Shown here: piece by piece, positions 55,773 to 63,793 of the stretch
How the letters are laid out: each line of letters begins with the position of its first letter
Position numbering within the stretch: the first letter of the stretch is position 1
DNA from: VAZQ01 sp963816745
GTDB taxonomy: Bacteria; Pseudomonadota; Alphaproteobacteria; Rhizobiales; Xanthobacteraceae
Length of the DNA stretch: 64,000 nucleotides
Direction of reading: 5' to 3'
NCBI GenBank assembly: GCA_963816745.1
Contig: CAWFLQ010000013.1
Coordinates: 992,001-1,056,000, forward strand
Position numbers and translations under genes: made by a program
Notes under the pieces: model-generated
The model's input: the letters and a program-made list of their open reading frames with translations, nothing else
Told to the model about the DNA's origin: nothing
The model's database searches: none

Positions 55773-56264
55773 TCAGGCGGCCTGTTCGCCCGTCTCCCGC
55801 GGTGGCGCCAGGACGGCGACCGAGCCCCCGGCCTTTTCCACCGCCGCCACTGCGGATTTAGACGCTCCCCAGACCGAGAAAGCGACCTTGGCCTTGATTT
55901 CGCCCGAGCCGAGCAGACGGACCCCGTCCTTGGCGCGCCGCAGCACACCGGCCTTCACCAGGGCCGCGGCGTCCACCGTGGCGCCGGCGTCGAGCTTGCC
56001 GGCCTCGATCGCGGCCTGAACCTTGTCGAGATTGACCTCGTTGAGCTTCAGCTGGAACGACGTGTTCTTGAAGCCGCGCTTGGGCAGCCGCCGATGCAGC
56101 GGCATCTGGCCGCCCTCGAAACCTTTGATGCGCACGCCCGAGCGCGCGGTTTGGCCCTTGCCGCCGCGGCCGCCGGTCTTGCCCGTGCCAGAGCCGATGC
56201 CGCGGCCGATGCGGCTGCGCTTCTTGCGCGCGCCCGGACGGTCGGCGAGTTCGTGCAGCTTCAT
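55773..56264 (-). CDS. rplO: 50S ribosomal protein L15 (uL15)
   Basis: 163 residues: MKLHELADRPGARKKRSRIGRGIGSGTGKTGGRGGKGQTARSG, and then the GFEGGQMPLHRRLPKRGF block. Its ATG overlaps the rpmD stop by four bases. It sits just before secY as in the usual spc order. Confidence 0.97.
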   Translation of the reverse strand: MKLHELADRPGARKKRSRIGRGIGSGTGKTGGRGGKGQTARSGVRIKGFEGGQMPLHRRLPKRGFKNTSFQLKLNEVNLDKVQAAIEAGKLDAGATVDAAALVKAGVLRRAKDGVRLLGSGEIKAKVAFSVWGASKSAVAAVEKAGGSVAVLAPPRETGEQAA

Positions 56265-56461
56265 CGGCTCTCTCCCTTGGCGTCCACAACGCGGACCAGG
56301 TGCCTGACCTTGTAGATCATGCCGCGGGTCTCCGGCGTGTCCGGCAGCTCCGCAACGCGCCCGATCCGATTGAGGCCGAGCCCGACCAGCGTCTCGCGCT
56401 GGTCGTGGCGGCGCCGGATTGGGCTCCCGGTCTGCTCGACCTTGATCACCGTCTTGCTCAT
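56261..56461 (-). CDS. rpmD: 50S ribosomal protein L30 (uL30)
   Basis: 66 residues with VEQTGSPIRRRHDQRETLVGLGLNRIGRV and an HLVRVVD end, the standard short bacterial form. It overlaps rplO by ATGA and follows rpsE closely. Confidence 0.96.
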   Translation of the reverse strand: MSKTVIKVEQTGSPIRRRHDQRETLVGLGLNRIGRVAELPDTPETRGMIYKVRHLVRVVDAKGESR

Positions 56462-56491
56462 GTCGGTCTCCTAAAGCACCGCTGACGAAGT

Positions 56492-57055
56492 TCAGTCGGC
56501 GGCCTGCTCGCTTTCGCCGAGGTCGCGGCGGCGCGACTGCAGCGTCGATACCTTGATGTTGCGCCGCGATGCGACGGAACGCGGCGAATCCTGGCGCTTG
56601 AGCGCGTCGAAGGTCGCGCGCACCATGTTGTAGGGGTTGGACGAGCCGAGCGACTTCGCCACCACGTCCTGCATGCCCAGCGTCTCGAAAACGGCGCGCA
56701 TCGGGCCGCCGGCGATGATGCCGGTGCCGGGGGGCGCCGCCCGCAGATAGACCTTGCCGGCGCCGTGGCGGCCCGCCACGTCGTGATGCAGCGTGCGGCC
56801 CTCGCGCAGCGGCACGCGGATGAGCCCGCGCTTGGCGGCCTCGGTCGCCTTGCGGATGGCCTCCGGCACTTCGCGCGCCTTGCCGTGGCCGAAGCCGACC
56901 CGGCCCTTCGCGTCGCCGACGACCACGAGCGCGGCAAAGCCGAAGCGGCGTCCGCCCTTCACCACCTTCGCCACGCGGTTGATGTGAACGAGCTTGTCGG
57001 TGAATTCGCTGTCGCGCTCTTCCCGATCGCGGCGCTCGCGTGGTTCACGTGCCAT
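56492..57055 (-). CDS. rpsE: 30S ribosomal protein S5 (uS5)
   Basis: 187 residues: KLVHINRVAKVVKGGRRFGFAALVVVGD, GFGHGKAREVPEAIRKA, VYLRAAPPGTGIIAGGPMRAVFE and SSNPYNMVRAT. ATG 57055 is preferred. A TTG at 57118 would add 21 residues encoded by a 12-bp tandem repeat (NNER units), which is not part of the family. Confidence 0.95.
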   Translation of the reverse strand: MAREPRERRDREERDSEFTDKLVHINRVAKVVKGGRRFGFAALVVVGDAKGRVGFGHGKAREVPEAIRKATEAAKRGLIRVPLREGRTLHHDVAGRHGAGKVYLRAAPPGTGIIAGGPMRAVFETLGMQDVVAKSLGSSNPYNMVRATFDALKRQDSPRSVASRRNIKVSTLQSRRRDLGESEQAAD

Positions 57056-57057
57056 AT

Positions 57058-57093
57058 CGTTGTTCCGTTCGTTGTTCCGTTCGTTGTTCCGTC
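57058..57093. repeat. three tandem 12-bp repeats before rpsE
   Basis: Three adjacent copies of CGTTGTTCCGTT (last copy ends TC). It lies between the rplR stop and the rpsE ATG, in the messenger leader of rpsE, and provides repeated GGAACAACGAAC on the mRNA strand. The unit length of 12 keeps reading frame, so copy number changes would not shift the TTG-initiated frame. Confidence 0.75.
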
Positions 57094-57120
57094 CCGCTCG
57101 GGCCGGTACCGTTTCCAAGT

Positions 57121-57483
57121 TCAGAAATTGAGCCCGCCCTCGCGCGCCGCGTCCGCCAGCGCCTTGACGCGGCCGTGGTAGAGGTAGCCGCCGCGGTCGA
57201 AGACCACGTCCTTGACGCCCTTCGCCGACGCCCGCTCGGCGAGCCGCTTTCCGACCGCCTTCGCCGCCTCGACGTTGGCGCCGGTCTTCAGGCTGCCGCG
57301 CATGTCCTTCTCCAGCGAGGAGGCGGACGCCACCGTCTCGCCCTTCACGTCGTCGATCACCTGCGCGTAGATGTGCTTCGACGAGCGGAAGACCGACAGC
57401 CGCGCGCGATTGCCGGCGGCGCGGCGCACGTTCCGCCTTACCTTTGCCGTCCGCCGTAGCGTCCGATCAGCGACTGTCGCCAT
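57121..57483 (-). CDS. rplR: 50S ribosomal protein L18 (uL18)
   Basis: 120 residues: RRTAKVRRNVRRAAGNRARLSVFRSSKHIYAQVIDDVKGETVASASS, AKAVGKRLAERA and VVFDRGGYLYHGRVKALADAAREGGL. Binds 5S rRNA. It follows a small extra ORF rather than rplF directly. Confidence 0.97.
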   Translation of the reverse strand: MATVADRTLRRTAKVRRNVRRAAGNRARLSVFRSSKHIYAQVIDDVKGETVASASSLEKDMRGSLKTGANVEAAKAVGKRLAERASAKGVKDVVFDRGGYLYHGRVKALADAAREGGLNF

Positions 57484-57495
57484 GATGCGCTCCCA

Positions 57496-57690
57496 TCACT
57501 TCTTCTTGCCATCCTTGCGGAAGGCGATAAGTCCGCGCGGCATCTTGCGGGCGCCGGGCGCCTTCCTCCGTGCCGCATCGAAGCCGCGAAAGATCTCGCT
57601 CCCCGCGAGGATACGCGGTGCTCCATTGCGCCCGACGACCACGATCGCGTTCGCCGAAGGCTGCGACCGGAAAAACTGCTCGATCGTCAT
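57496..57690 (-). CDS. small translationally coupled ORF between rplF and rplR
   Basis: A 64-residue frame, MTIEQFFRSQPSANAIVVVG..., whose ATG overlaps the rplF stop by ATGA. Normal spc operons have no gene here. Its last residues, FRKDGKKK, match those of L6 (FRKEGKKK), and the DNA at both ends is nearly the same over about 25 bases (CTTCCGCAA...GGCAAGAAGAA). It may derive from a partial duplication of the rplF 3' end joined to a new N-terminus. No domain is recognised. The frame and position make it a real candidate. Confidence 0.6.
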   Translation of the reverse strand: MTIEQFFRSQPSANAIVVVGRNGAPRILAGSEIFRGFDAARRKAPGARKMPRGLIAFRKDGKKK

Positions 57691-58220
57691 TTCTTCTTGC
57701 CTTCTTTGCGGAAGATGTACTCGTTCGCGTACTTGACGCCCTTGCCCTTGTAGGGCTCGGGCTTGCGGAAGGCACGGATTTCGGCGGCGACGTGCCCGAC
57801 CTTCTGGCCGTCGATGCCGGTGACGACGATCTCGGTCGGCTTCGGCACCGTGATCGTGATGCCTTCCGGGATCGGATAGACGATATCGTGGCTGTAGCCG
57901 AGCTGGATCTGCAGGTTCTTGCCCTGCAACGCCGCGCGATAGCCGACGCCCGTGATCTCGAGCTTACGCTCGAAGCCCTTGGTGACGCCCTCCATCACGT
58001 TCGCGAGCAGCGAGCGGTAGGTGCCCCACATGGCGCGCGCGCGCTTGGTTTCCGCGCGCGGGTCGACCTGGACCTCGCCCTTGTCCACCTTGGCCTCGAC
58101 GTCGCCGTGCAGCACGAGCGACATCGCGCCCTTGGGGCCTTTGACCTTGACGGTCTGCCCCTCGACGACCGCGGTGACGCCGGAGGGGATGGCGACGGGC
58201 TTTTTTCCGACACGAGACAT
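57687..58220 (-). CDS. rplF: 50S ribosomal protein L6 (uL6)
   Basis: 177 residues: MSRVGKKPVAIPSGV, MWGTYRSLLANVMEGVTKGFERKLEITGVGYRAALQGK and the conserved PEPYKGKGVKYANE near the C-terminus. Its stop overlaps the start of the small coupled ORF. Confidence 0.97.
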   Translation of the reverse strand: MSRVGKKPVAIPSGVTAVVEGQTVKVKGPKGAMSLVLHGDVEAKVDKGEVQVDPRAETKRARAMWGTYRSLLANVMEGVTKGFERKLEITGVGYRAALQGKNLQIQLGYSHDIVYPIPEGITITVPKPTEIVVTGIDGQKVGHVAAEIRAFRKPEPYKGKGVKYANEYIFRKEGKKK

Positions 58221-58261
58221 GGTTCAAATCCGAAGGTTGGCTCAATTCCGATGGTTGCGGC

Positions 58262-58660
58262 CTAGAACACCGTGCAGAGGATTTCTCCGCCCACATTGTT
58301 GTCGCGCGCGTCGTGATCGGCCATCACGCCCTTGGGCGTGGAGAGGATCGCGACTCCCAGTCCGTTGTTCACGCGCGGCAGGCTCTTCACCGAGGCGTAG
58401 ACCCGCCGCCCCGGCTTCGACACCCGCGAAATCTCGCGGATTACCGGCGCGCCGTCGAAATATTTCAGCTCGATCTCGAGCTCTTTGAAGCCGCTCGAGT
58501 GATCGACCGCCGCGTAGCCCCGGATGAAGCCTTCGGTCTTCAGCACGTCGAGCACGCTCACGCGCAGCCGCGAGGCCGGCATGGATACTTTCGACTTCTT
58601 ACGCATCTGCGCATTGTGAATGCGCGCGATCATGTCGCCGAGCGGATCGTTCACTGCCAT
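58262..58660 (-). CDS. rpsH: 30S ribosomal protein S8 (uS8)
   Basis: 132 residues: DPLGDMIARIHNAQMRKKSKV, ISRVSKPGRRVYASVKSLPRVNNGLGVAILSTPKGVM and the C-terminal NVGGEILCTVF. In E. coli S8 is the translational repressor of the spc operon; whether this also holds here is not shown. Confidence 0.97.
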   Translation of the reverse strand: MAVNDPLGDMIARIHNAQMRKKSKVSMPASRLRVSVLDVLKTEGFIRGYAAVDHSSGFKELEIELKYFDGAPVIREISRVSKPGRRVYASVKSLPRVNNGLGVAILSTPKGVMADHDARDNNVGGEILCTVF

Positions 58661-58672
58661 GGCCGACCCTCC

Positions 58673-58978
58673 TTACCAGCTCGACTTGACCAGGCCCGGG
58701 ATCAGCCCCTTGGAGCCGAGGTCCCGCAGCGCGATGCGCGACAGCTTGAGCTTGCGATAATAGCCCCGCGGCCGGCCCGATATCTCGCAGCGATTGCGAA
58801 TACGGGTCGCCGACGAGTTGCGCGGCAGCTCCGCGAGCTTCAGCGCCGCCGCGAACCGCTCTTCCATCGGCGTGCTCTTGTCGCGCGCAATCGCTTTCAG
58901 GCGGGACCGCCGGCCGGAAAACTTCTTGCTCAGCTTGCGCCGCCGATTGTTCTTCTCAATCGAGCTCTTCTTCGCCAT
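58673..58978 (-). CDS. rpsN: 30S ribosomal protein S14 (uS14)
   Basis: 101 residues of the long, zinc-free form: MAKKSSIEKNNRRRKLSKKF and then RNRCEISGRPRGYYRKLKLSRIALRDL. AGGAG precedes ATG 58978, which is preferred over a TTG one codon earlier. Confidence 0.97.
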   Translation of the reverse strand: MAKKSSIEKNNRRRKLSKKFSGRRSRLKAIARDKSTPMEERFAAALKLAELPRNSSATRIRNRCEISGRPRGYYRKLKLSRIALRDLGSKGLIPGLVKSSW

Positions 58979-59014
58979 CAATATCTCCTGGCTTTCCGCG
59001 TCTGAGGATCGCCC

Positions 59015-59750
59015 TCACTGCCGGAACGGGAAGTTGAATGCGCTCAACAGCGCGCGCGCCTCAGCGTCGCTCTTCGCGCTGGTACAGACCGTGATGTCCA
59101 TTCCCCAGACATCGGACGCCTTGTCGTAGTCGATCTCGGGGAAAATGATGTGCTCCTTGATGCCGATCGTGTAGTTGCCGCCGCCGTCGAAGCTCTTCGG
59201 GGAGAGGCCGCGGAAGTCGCGCACGCGCGGCAGCGCGATATTGACCAGCCGGTCGATGAATTCGTACATGCGGGTCTTGCGCAGCGTCACCTTGCAGCCG
59301 ATCGCCTGACCGTCGCGCAGCTTGTAGGTGGCGATCGACTTTCTGGCCTTGGTGATCACCGGCTTCTGGCCCGCGATCATGCTGAGGTCGCCGGCCGCGG
59401 CGTTCGACCTTCTTGCGGTCGTTGACGCCCTCGCCGATGCCCATGTTGATGACGACCTTCTCGATCACCGGCACCTGCATGCGGCTCTTGTATCCGAACT
59501 CCTCGGACAGCTTCTTGCGCACGACATCGTCGAAATAAGTCTTCAGGCGCGGCGTAACGCGTTCCTCCGGCTTTCTCGCCTTCGGCGCCTTGTCCGCGGC
59601 CTCGCCCGCCTTGTCGCCTTTGGCAGCCTTGTCGGACTTGCCTTTTTGCGCCTGCTGGCCTTGCTGCGCCTTGTCGCCCTTCTCGGGGCGCGGCGCCTTG
59701 TCCGACTTCTCGGGCTTGCCGCCCTTGGCTTTGGTTTCGGTGTCAGCCAT
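59015..59750 (-). CDS. rplE: 50S ribosomal protein L5 (uL5) with N-terminal extension, one frameshift
   Basis: The L5 core begins near residue 66 (TPRLKTYFDDVVRKKLSEEF) and includes VINMGIGEGVNDRKKVE and a C-terminal DRLVNIALPRVRDFRGLSPKSFDGGGNYTIGIKEH. It is preceded by an about 64-residue Lys/Ala/Gln-rich tail with repeated KGDKA/KSDKA units, not present in standard L5. One extra base near 59402 breaks the frame after KKVE, with AAAGDLSMIAGQKPVIT continuing in the other frame. As L5 is essential, this is almost certainly a sequence error. It overlaps rplX by eight bases. Confidence 0.93.
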
Positions 59751-60069
59751 CGATCTCAACTCCCGAACGCTTGGCAACGCGCACCTTGCGTCTGGCGTCG
59801 CCGTCGCCGACGAACTTGAAGCCGATGCGCGTCGGCTTGCCGTCCTTGGGGTCGGCGAGCGCAAGATTGGACAGGTGCACCGTCGCCTCCTTGGAGATGA
59901 TGCCGCCCTCCTGCTGCGCGCTCTGCTTCTGGTGCCGCTTGACCATGTTGACGCCCCGCACCAGCGCGCGGCCCTCGTCGGTATGCACCTCGATCACCTC
60001 GCCGCTGCGGCCCTTGTCGCGCCCGATGAGCACGATCACCTTGTCGCCCTTGCGGATTTTCGCCGCCAT
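59743..60069 (-). CDS. rplX: 50S ribosomal protein L24 (uL24)
   Basis: 108 residues: KIRKGDKVIVLIGRDKGRSGEVIEV (KOW motif), RALVRGVNMVKRHQK and NLALADPKDGKPTRIGFKF. Its ATG shares a base with the rplN stop (TGATG). Confidence 0.97.
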   Translation of the reverse strand: MAAKIRKGDKVIVLIGRDKGRSGEVIEVHTDEGRALVRGVNMVKRHQKQSAQQEGGIISKEATVHLSNLALADPKDGKPTRIGFKFVGDGDARRKVRVAKRSGVEIDG

Positions 60070-60437
60070 CACAGCACCTCCGGCGCGAGCGAGATGATCT
60101 TCATGTGATTCTTGGCGCGCAGCTCGCGCGGCACCGGCCCGAAGATGCGGGTGCCGACCGGCTCCATCTGCGGATTGATCAGCACCGCGGCGTTGCGGTC
60201 GAAGCGGATGATGGAACCGTCGGCGCGCTTGATGTCTTTCGAGATCCGCACCACCACGGCCTTCATCACCTCGCCCTTCTTCACGCGTCCGCGCGGGATC
60301 GCCTCCTTCACCGACACGACGATGACGTCGCCGATCGTGGCGTATTTCCGCTTCGACCCGCCGAGCACCTTGATGCACATGACACGACGCGCGCCGGAAT
60401 TGTCCGCCACGTCGAGGTTGGTCTGCATCTGAATCAT
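60069..60437 (-). CDS. rplN: 50S ribosomal protein L14 (uL14)
   Basis: 122 residues: MIQMQTNLDVADNSGARRVMCIKVLGGSKRKYATIGDVI and AVLINPQMEPVGTRIFGPVPRELR, the usual length and highly conserved. Coupled to rplX by a one-base overlap. Confidence 0.98.
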   Translation of the reverse strand: MIQMQTNLDVADNSGARRVMCIKVLGGSKRKYATIGDVIVVSVKEAIPRGRVKKGEVMKAVVVRISKDIKRADGSIIRFDRNAAVLINPQMEPVGTRIFGPVPRELRAKNHMKIISLAPEVL

Positions 60438-60477
60438 GACGCCACCCTCGTTTTCTCGATTCTCATGCGCATGGCGC

Positions 60478-60726
60478 TCACACGACCTTCTTCTTCTCGC
60501 CCCGAACCACTTCCCAGCGCTTGAGCTTGGAAATCGGACGGCGCTCCTCGATCCAGACGATGTCGTCCACGTGATACTCGTTGGTCTCGTCGTGGGCGTG
60601 GTACTTCTTCGTTCGCCGCACCGTCTTCTTCATGACCGGATGGGTGAAGCGGCGCTCGACACGGACGATCACGGTCTTGTCCTGCTTGTCGCTCACCACG
60701 ACGCCCTGGAGCGTGCGCTTCGGCAT
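60478..60726 (-). CDS. rpsQ: 30S ribosomal protein S17 (uS17)
   Basis: 82 residues: MPKRTLQGVVVSDKQDKTVIVRVERRFTHPVMKKTVRRTKKYHAHDE and IEERRPISKLKRWEVV. Starts six bases after the rpmC stop. Confidence 0.97.
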   Translation of the reverse strand: MPKRTLQGVVVSDKQDKTVIVRVERRFTHPVMKKTVRRTKKYHAHDETNEYHVDDIVWIEERRPISKLKRWEVVRGEKKKVV

Positions 60727-60732
60727 TTGTCG

Positions 60733-61008
60733 TTACTCCGACTTTGACTTGGAGCGCGCAGCGCGCTTCGGCTTGGTTGCTGGCTTGTCCGGCTGCGGCT
60801 TCGCCGCGGGCGCGGGCGCGCCCGAGCGCTTCTGCGCCGCGATCGTCTTGATGCGCGCGATGTCGCGGCGAACCTGCCGCACACGCGAGGTGTTCTCGAG
60901 CTGTCCGGTCGCCCGCTGAAAACGCAGGTTGAACCGCTCCTTCTTGAGCTTGAGCGCCTCGTCGTCGAGCTGATCGACGGTCATGGCTCTCAGATCGCCC
61001 GGTTTCAT
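60733..61008 (-). CDS. rpmC: 50S ribosomal protein L29 (uL29) with basic/Pro-rich tail
   Basis: 91 residues. The L29 part (KPGDLRAMTVDQLDDEALKLKKERFNLRFQRATGQLENTSRVRQVRRDIARIKT) is complete by about residue 57; typical L29 ends near 65. An Ala/Pro/Lys tail (APAPAAKPQPDKPATKPKRAARSKSKSE) follows. AGGAG lies before ATG 61008. Confidence 0.95.
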   Translation of the reverse strand: MKPGDLRAMTVDQLDDEALKLKKERFNLRFQRATGQLENTSRVRQVRRDIARIKTIAAQKRSGAPAPAAKPQPDKPATKPKRAARSKSKSE

Positions 61009-61024
61009 CTTTACGCTCCTCGAC

Positions 61025-61438
61025 CTATTCCGCGATGCGCTCGATGAAGCGCGTCTTGATCGGCAGCTTGGCGGCCGCCAGCCCGAGCGCCTCGCGCGCG
61101 ATCGCGATCGATACGCCGTCCACCTCGAACAGGATGCGCCCCGGCTTGACCCGGACGACCCAGAATTCCGGCGCGCCCTTGCCCGAGCCCATGCGCACTT
61201 CCAGCGGCTTCTTCGACACCGGCACATCCGGATAGACGCGAATCCAGACCCGTCCCGCGCGCTTCATGTGGCGCGTGAGCGCGCGGCGTGCCGCCTCGAT
61301 CTGGCGCGCGGTGACGCGCTCCGGCTCGAGCGCCTTGAGCCCGAATTGACCGAACGCCAAGTCGATGCCCGCGGTCGCCAGGCCCTTGATGCGGCCCTTG
61401 TGCGCCTTGCGGAATTTCGTGCGCATCGGTTGCAGCAT
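61025..61438 (-). CDS. rplP: 50S ribosomal protein L16 (uL16)
   Basis: 137 residues: MLQPMRTKFRKAHKGRIKGLATAG, RVWIRVYPDVPVSKKPLEVRMGSGKG and the conserved WVVRVKPGRILFEVDGV. Typical. Confidence 0.97.
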   Translation of the reverse strand: MLQPMRTKFRKAHKGRIKGLATAGIDLAFGQFGLKALEPERVTARQIEAARRALTRHMKRAGRVWIRVYPDVPVSKKPLEVRMGSGKGAPEFWVVRVKPGRILFEVDGVSIAIAREALGLAAAKLPIKTRFIERIAE

Positions 61439-61485
61439 GGCTTATCGCCTTCCTTAATCCTCGATCTCGTCCCTGAATCTTGCGC

Positions 61486-62184
61486 TCAAGGAGCGTCGCG
61501 ACGCGGACGCCCCGCCTCGCCTTCCGCCATCTTCTTGTCCTGCGCCATCGGGTCGTGCTCCATGATCTCGCCCTTGAAGATCCAGACCTTCACGCCGCAG
61601 GTGCCGTAGGTGGTGAACGCGGTGGCCACGCCGTAGTCGACGTCGGCGCGCAGGGTGTGCAGCGGCACGCGGCCCTCGCGATACCACTCCATGCGCGCGA
61701 TCTCGGCGCCGCCGAGGCGTCCCGAGCAATTGATGCGGATGCCGCCGGCGCCGAGCCGCATCGCCGACTGCACGGCGCGCTTCATGGCACGGCGGAAGGC
61801 GACGCGGCGCTCGAGCTGCTGCGCGATCAATTCAGCGACCAACTGGGCATCGAGCTCCGGCTTCCTGATCTCGACGATGTTGATCACCACGTCGGACTGC
61901 GTGAGCTTGGTGACCTTCTTGCGCAGCTTCTCGATGTCGGCGCCCTTCTTGCCGATGACGACGCCCGGGCGCGCGGACTGGACGGTGACGCGGCACTTCT
62001 TGTGCGGCCGCTCGATCACGATCTTCGAGACCGCCGCCTGCTTGAGATCCTTCATCAGCTCCTCGCGGATCTTCATGTCCTCGTGGAGCAGCTGGCCGTA
62101 CTCGTTCTTGCCGGAGTACCAGCGCGAATCCCAGGTGCGATTGATGCCGAGCCGCAAGCCGATCGGATTGACCTTCTGACCCAT
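61486..62184 (-). CDS. rpsC: 30S ribosomal protein S3 (uS3)
   Basis: 232 residues: MGQKVNPIGLRLGINRTWDSRW, KH domain RPGVVIGKKGADIEKLRKK, then AQLVAELIAQQLERRVAFRRAMKRAVQ, GAGGIRINCSGRLGGAEIARME and DYGVATAFTTYGTCGVKVWIFKGE. ATG 62184 matches the family start. Confidence 0.97.
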   Translation of the reverse strand: MGQKVNPIGLRLGINRTWDSRWYSGKNEYGQLLHEDMKIREELMKDLKQAAVSKIVIERPHKKCRVTVQSARPGVVIGKKGADIEKLRKKVTKLTQSDVVINIVEIRKPELDAQLVAELIAQQLERRVAFRRAMKRAVQSAMRLGAGGIRINCSGRLGGAEIARMEWYREGRVPLHTLRADVDYGVATAFTTYGTCGVKVWIFKGEIMEHDPMAQDKKMAEGEAGRPRRDAP

Positions 62185-62195
62185 CGGTCCACTCC

Positions 62196-62579
62196 TTATG
62201 AAGCCGCGGCCTCGACCTGACGCACGACGATGGTCAGGTTCGCGAACGGCTTGAAAATCCGGCCCATGCGGCCACGGCCGCGGGGGTGAAAGCGCTTGAT
62301 CACGATCGCCTTGCCGACATGCGCCTCGGCGACGACGAGATCGTCGACGTCGAGCTCGTGATTGTTCTCGGCGTTGGCGATCGCCGATTCCAGGCATTTG
62401 CGCACGTCGCGGGCGATGCGCTTGCGCGAGAATTCGAGATCGGCGAGCGCGGTCGCCACCTTCTTGCCGCGGATGAGTTGCGCGACGAGATTGAGCTTCT
62501 GCGGGCTCACCCGCAGCATGCGGGCGACCGCCTTCGCCTCATTCTCGGAAAGCGCGCGTTCGCGTCGCTTCTTGCTCAT
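62196..62579 (-). CDS. rplV: 50S ribosomal protein L22 (uL22)
   Basis: 127 residues from MSKKRRERALSENEAKAVARMLRVSPQKLNLVAQLIRGKKVATAL, with NAENNHELDVDDLVVAEAHVGKAIVIKRFHPRGRGRMGRI. The extended loop lines the exit tunnel. Confidence 0.97.
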   Translation of the reverse strand: MSKKRRERALSENEAKAVARMLRVSPQKLNLVAQLIRGKKVATALADLEFSRKRIARDVRKCLESAIANAENNHELDVDDLVVAEAHVGKAIVIKRFHPRGRGRMGRIFKPFANLTIVVRQVEAAAS

Positions 62580-62596
62580 GTCCGTTCCCTCGCGCC

Positions 62597-62926
62597 TCAG
62601 GTACCGCCGCCGGCCGGAGCAGCCGCCGGCGCCGCCGCGGCGGGACCCGACGATCGCTTGGCCTTGCGGTCCGACGAATGGCCGTAGAACATCCGCGTCG
62701 GCGAGAATTCTCCGAACTTGTGACCGACCATCTCCTCGGTTACCAGCACCGGGATGTGCTTCTGCCCGTTGTAGACGCCGAACGTCAGCCCGACGAACTG
62801 CGGCAGGATGGTCGAGCGCCGGCTCCATATCCTGATCATCTCGTGGCGGCCGGACGAACGCGAGGCCTCCGCCTTCTTGAGCAGATAGCCGTCGACGAAC
62901 GGGCCCTTCCAAATCGAACGCGCCAT
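62597..62926 (-). CDS. rpsS: 30S ribosomal protein S19 (uS19) with Ala/Pro tail
   Basis: 109 residues. The S19 core is complete (MARSIWKGPFVDGYLLKKAE, STILPQFVGLTFGVYNGQKHIPV, MVGHKFGEFSPTRMFYGHSSDRKAKR; about 92 residues). It is followed by a 17-residue SSGPAAAAPAAAPAGGGT tail beyond the family's usual end. Confidence 0.96.
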   Translation of the reverse strand: MARSIWKGPFVDGYLLKKAEASRSSGRHEMIRIWSRRSTILPQFVGLTFGVYNGQKHIPVLVTEEMVGHKFGEFSPTRMFYGHSSDRKAKRSSGPAAAAPAAAPAGGGT

Positions 62927-62940
62927 GATGCCGTCCTCGT

Positions 62941-63780
62941 CTATTTCTTCTTCTTCCGCGCGTGGCGGCTCGAAATGATGAACTTGGTGGTGGACTTGTT
63001 CTTGCGGGTCTTCTTGCCCTTGGTCGGGAAGCCCCAGGGCGTCACCGGATGGCGGCCGCCCGAGGTGCGGCCTTCGCCGCCGCCATGGGGATGGTCGATC
63101 GGGTTCATCGTCACGCCGCGATTGTGCGGCATGCGCCCCATCCAGCGCTTGCGCCCGGCCTTGCCGATCGAGACGTTCATGTTGTCGGGGTTGGACACCG
63201 CGCCGATCGTCGCCATGCAGCGACCGTGCACGAGCCGCTGCTCGGCCGAGTTGAGCCGCAGGATGACGTAGTCGCCGTCGCGGCCCACGATCTGGGCATA
63301 GGTTCCGGCCGAGCGCGCGATCTGCCCGCCCTTGCCGATCTTGATCTCGACATTGTGCACGATCGTGCCGATCGGGATGTTGCCGGCCGGCATGGCGTTG
63401 CCGGGCTTGACGTCCGCGTGCTCGCCGGCGACGACGGTGTCGCCCGGAGAGAGCCGCTGCGGCGCCAGGATATAGGCGAGCTCGCCATCCTCGTACTTGA
63501 TCAGCGCGATAAAGCCGGTGCGGTTGGGATCGTACTCGATGCGCTCGACCTTGGCCGGCATGTCGAACTTGCGGCGCTTGAAGTCGATCTTGCGATACGC
63601 CTTCTTGTGGCCGCCGCCGCGGAAGCGCACGGTGATGCGGCCGTTGTTGTTGCGCCCGCCGCTCGAGTGCTTGCCCTCGGTCAACGACTTGACCGGCGCG
63701 CCGCGATAAAGGCCGGAACGATCGACCAGAACGAGCTGGCGCTGGCTCGGCGTGACCGGGTTGTAGGATTTGAGTGCCAT
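62941..63780 (-). CDS. rplB: 50S ribosomal protein L2 (uL2)
   Basis: 279 residues: MALKSYNPVTPSQRQL, GGRNNNGRITVRFRGGGHKKAYR and the C-terminal peptidyl-transferase-near region RGVTMNPIDHPHGGGEGRTSGGRHPVTPWG. Full length and intact. Confidence 0.98.
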   Translation of the reverse strand: MALKSYNPVTPSQRQLVLVDRSGLYRGAPVKSLTEGKHSSGGRNNNGRITVRFRGGGHKKAYRKIDFKRRKFDMPAKVERIEYDPNRTGFIALIKYEDGELAYILAPQRLSPGDTVVAGEHADVKPGNAMPAGNIPIGTIVHNVEIKIGKGGQIARSAGTYAQIVGRDGDYVILRLNSAEQRLVHGRCMATIGAVSNPDNMNVSIGKAGRKRWMGRMPHNRGVTMNPIDHPHGGGEGRTSGGRHPVTPWGFPTKGKKTRKNKSTTKFIISSRHARKKKK

Positions 63781-63793
63781 TTGCGCCGCTCCC

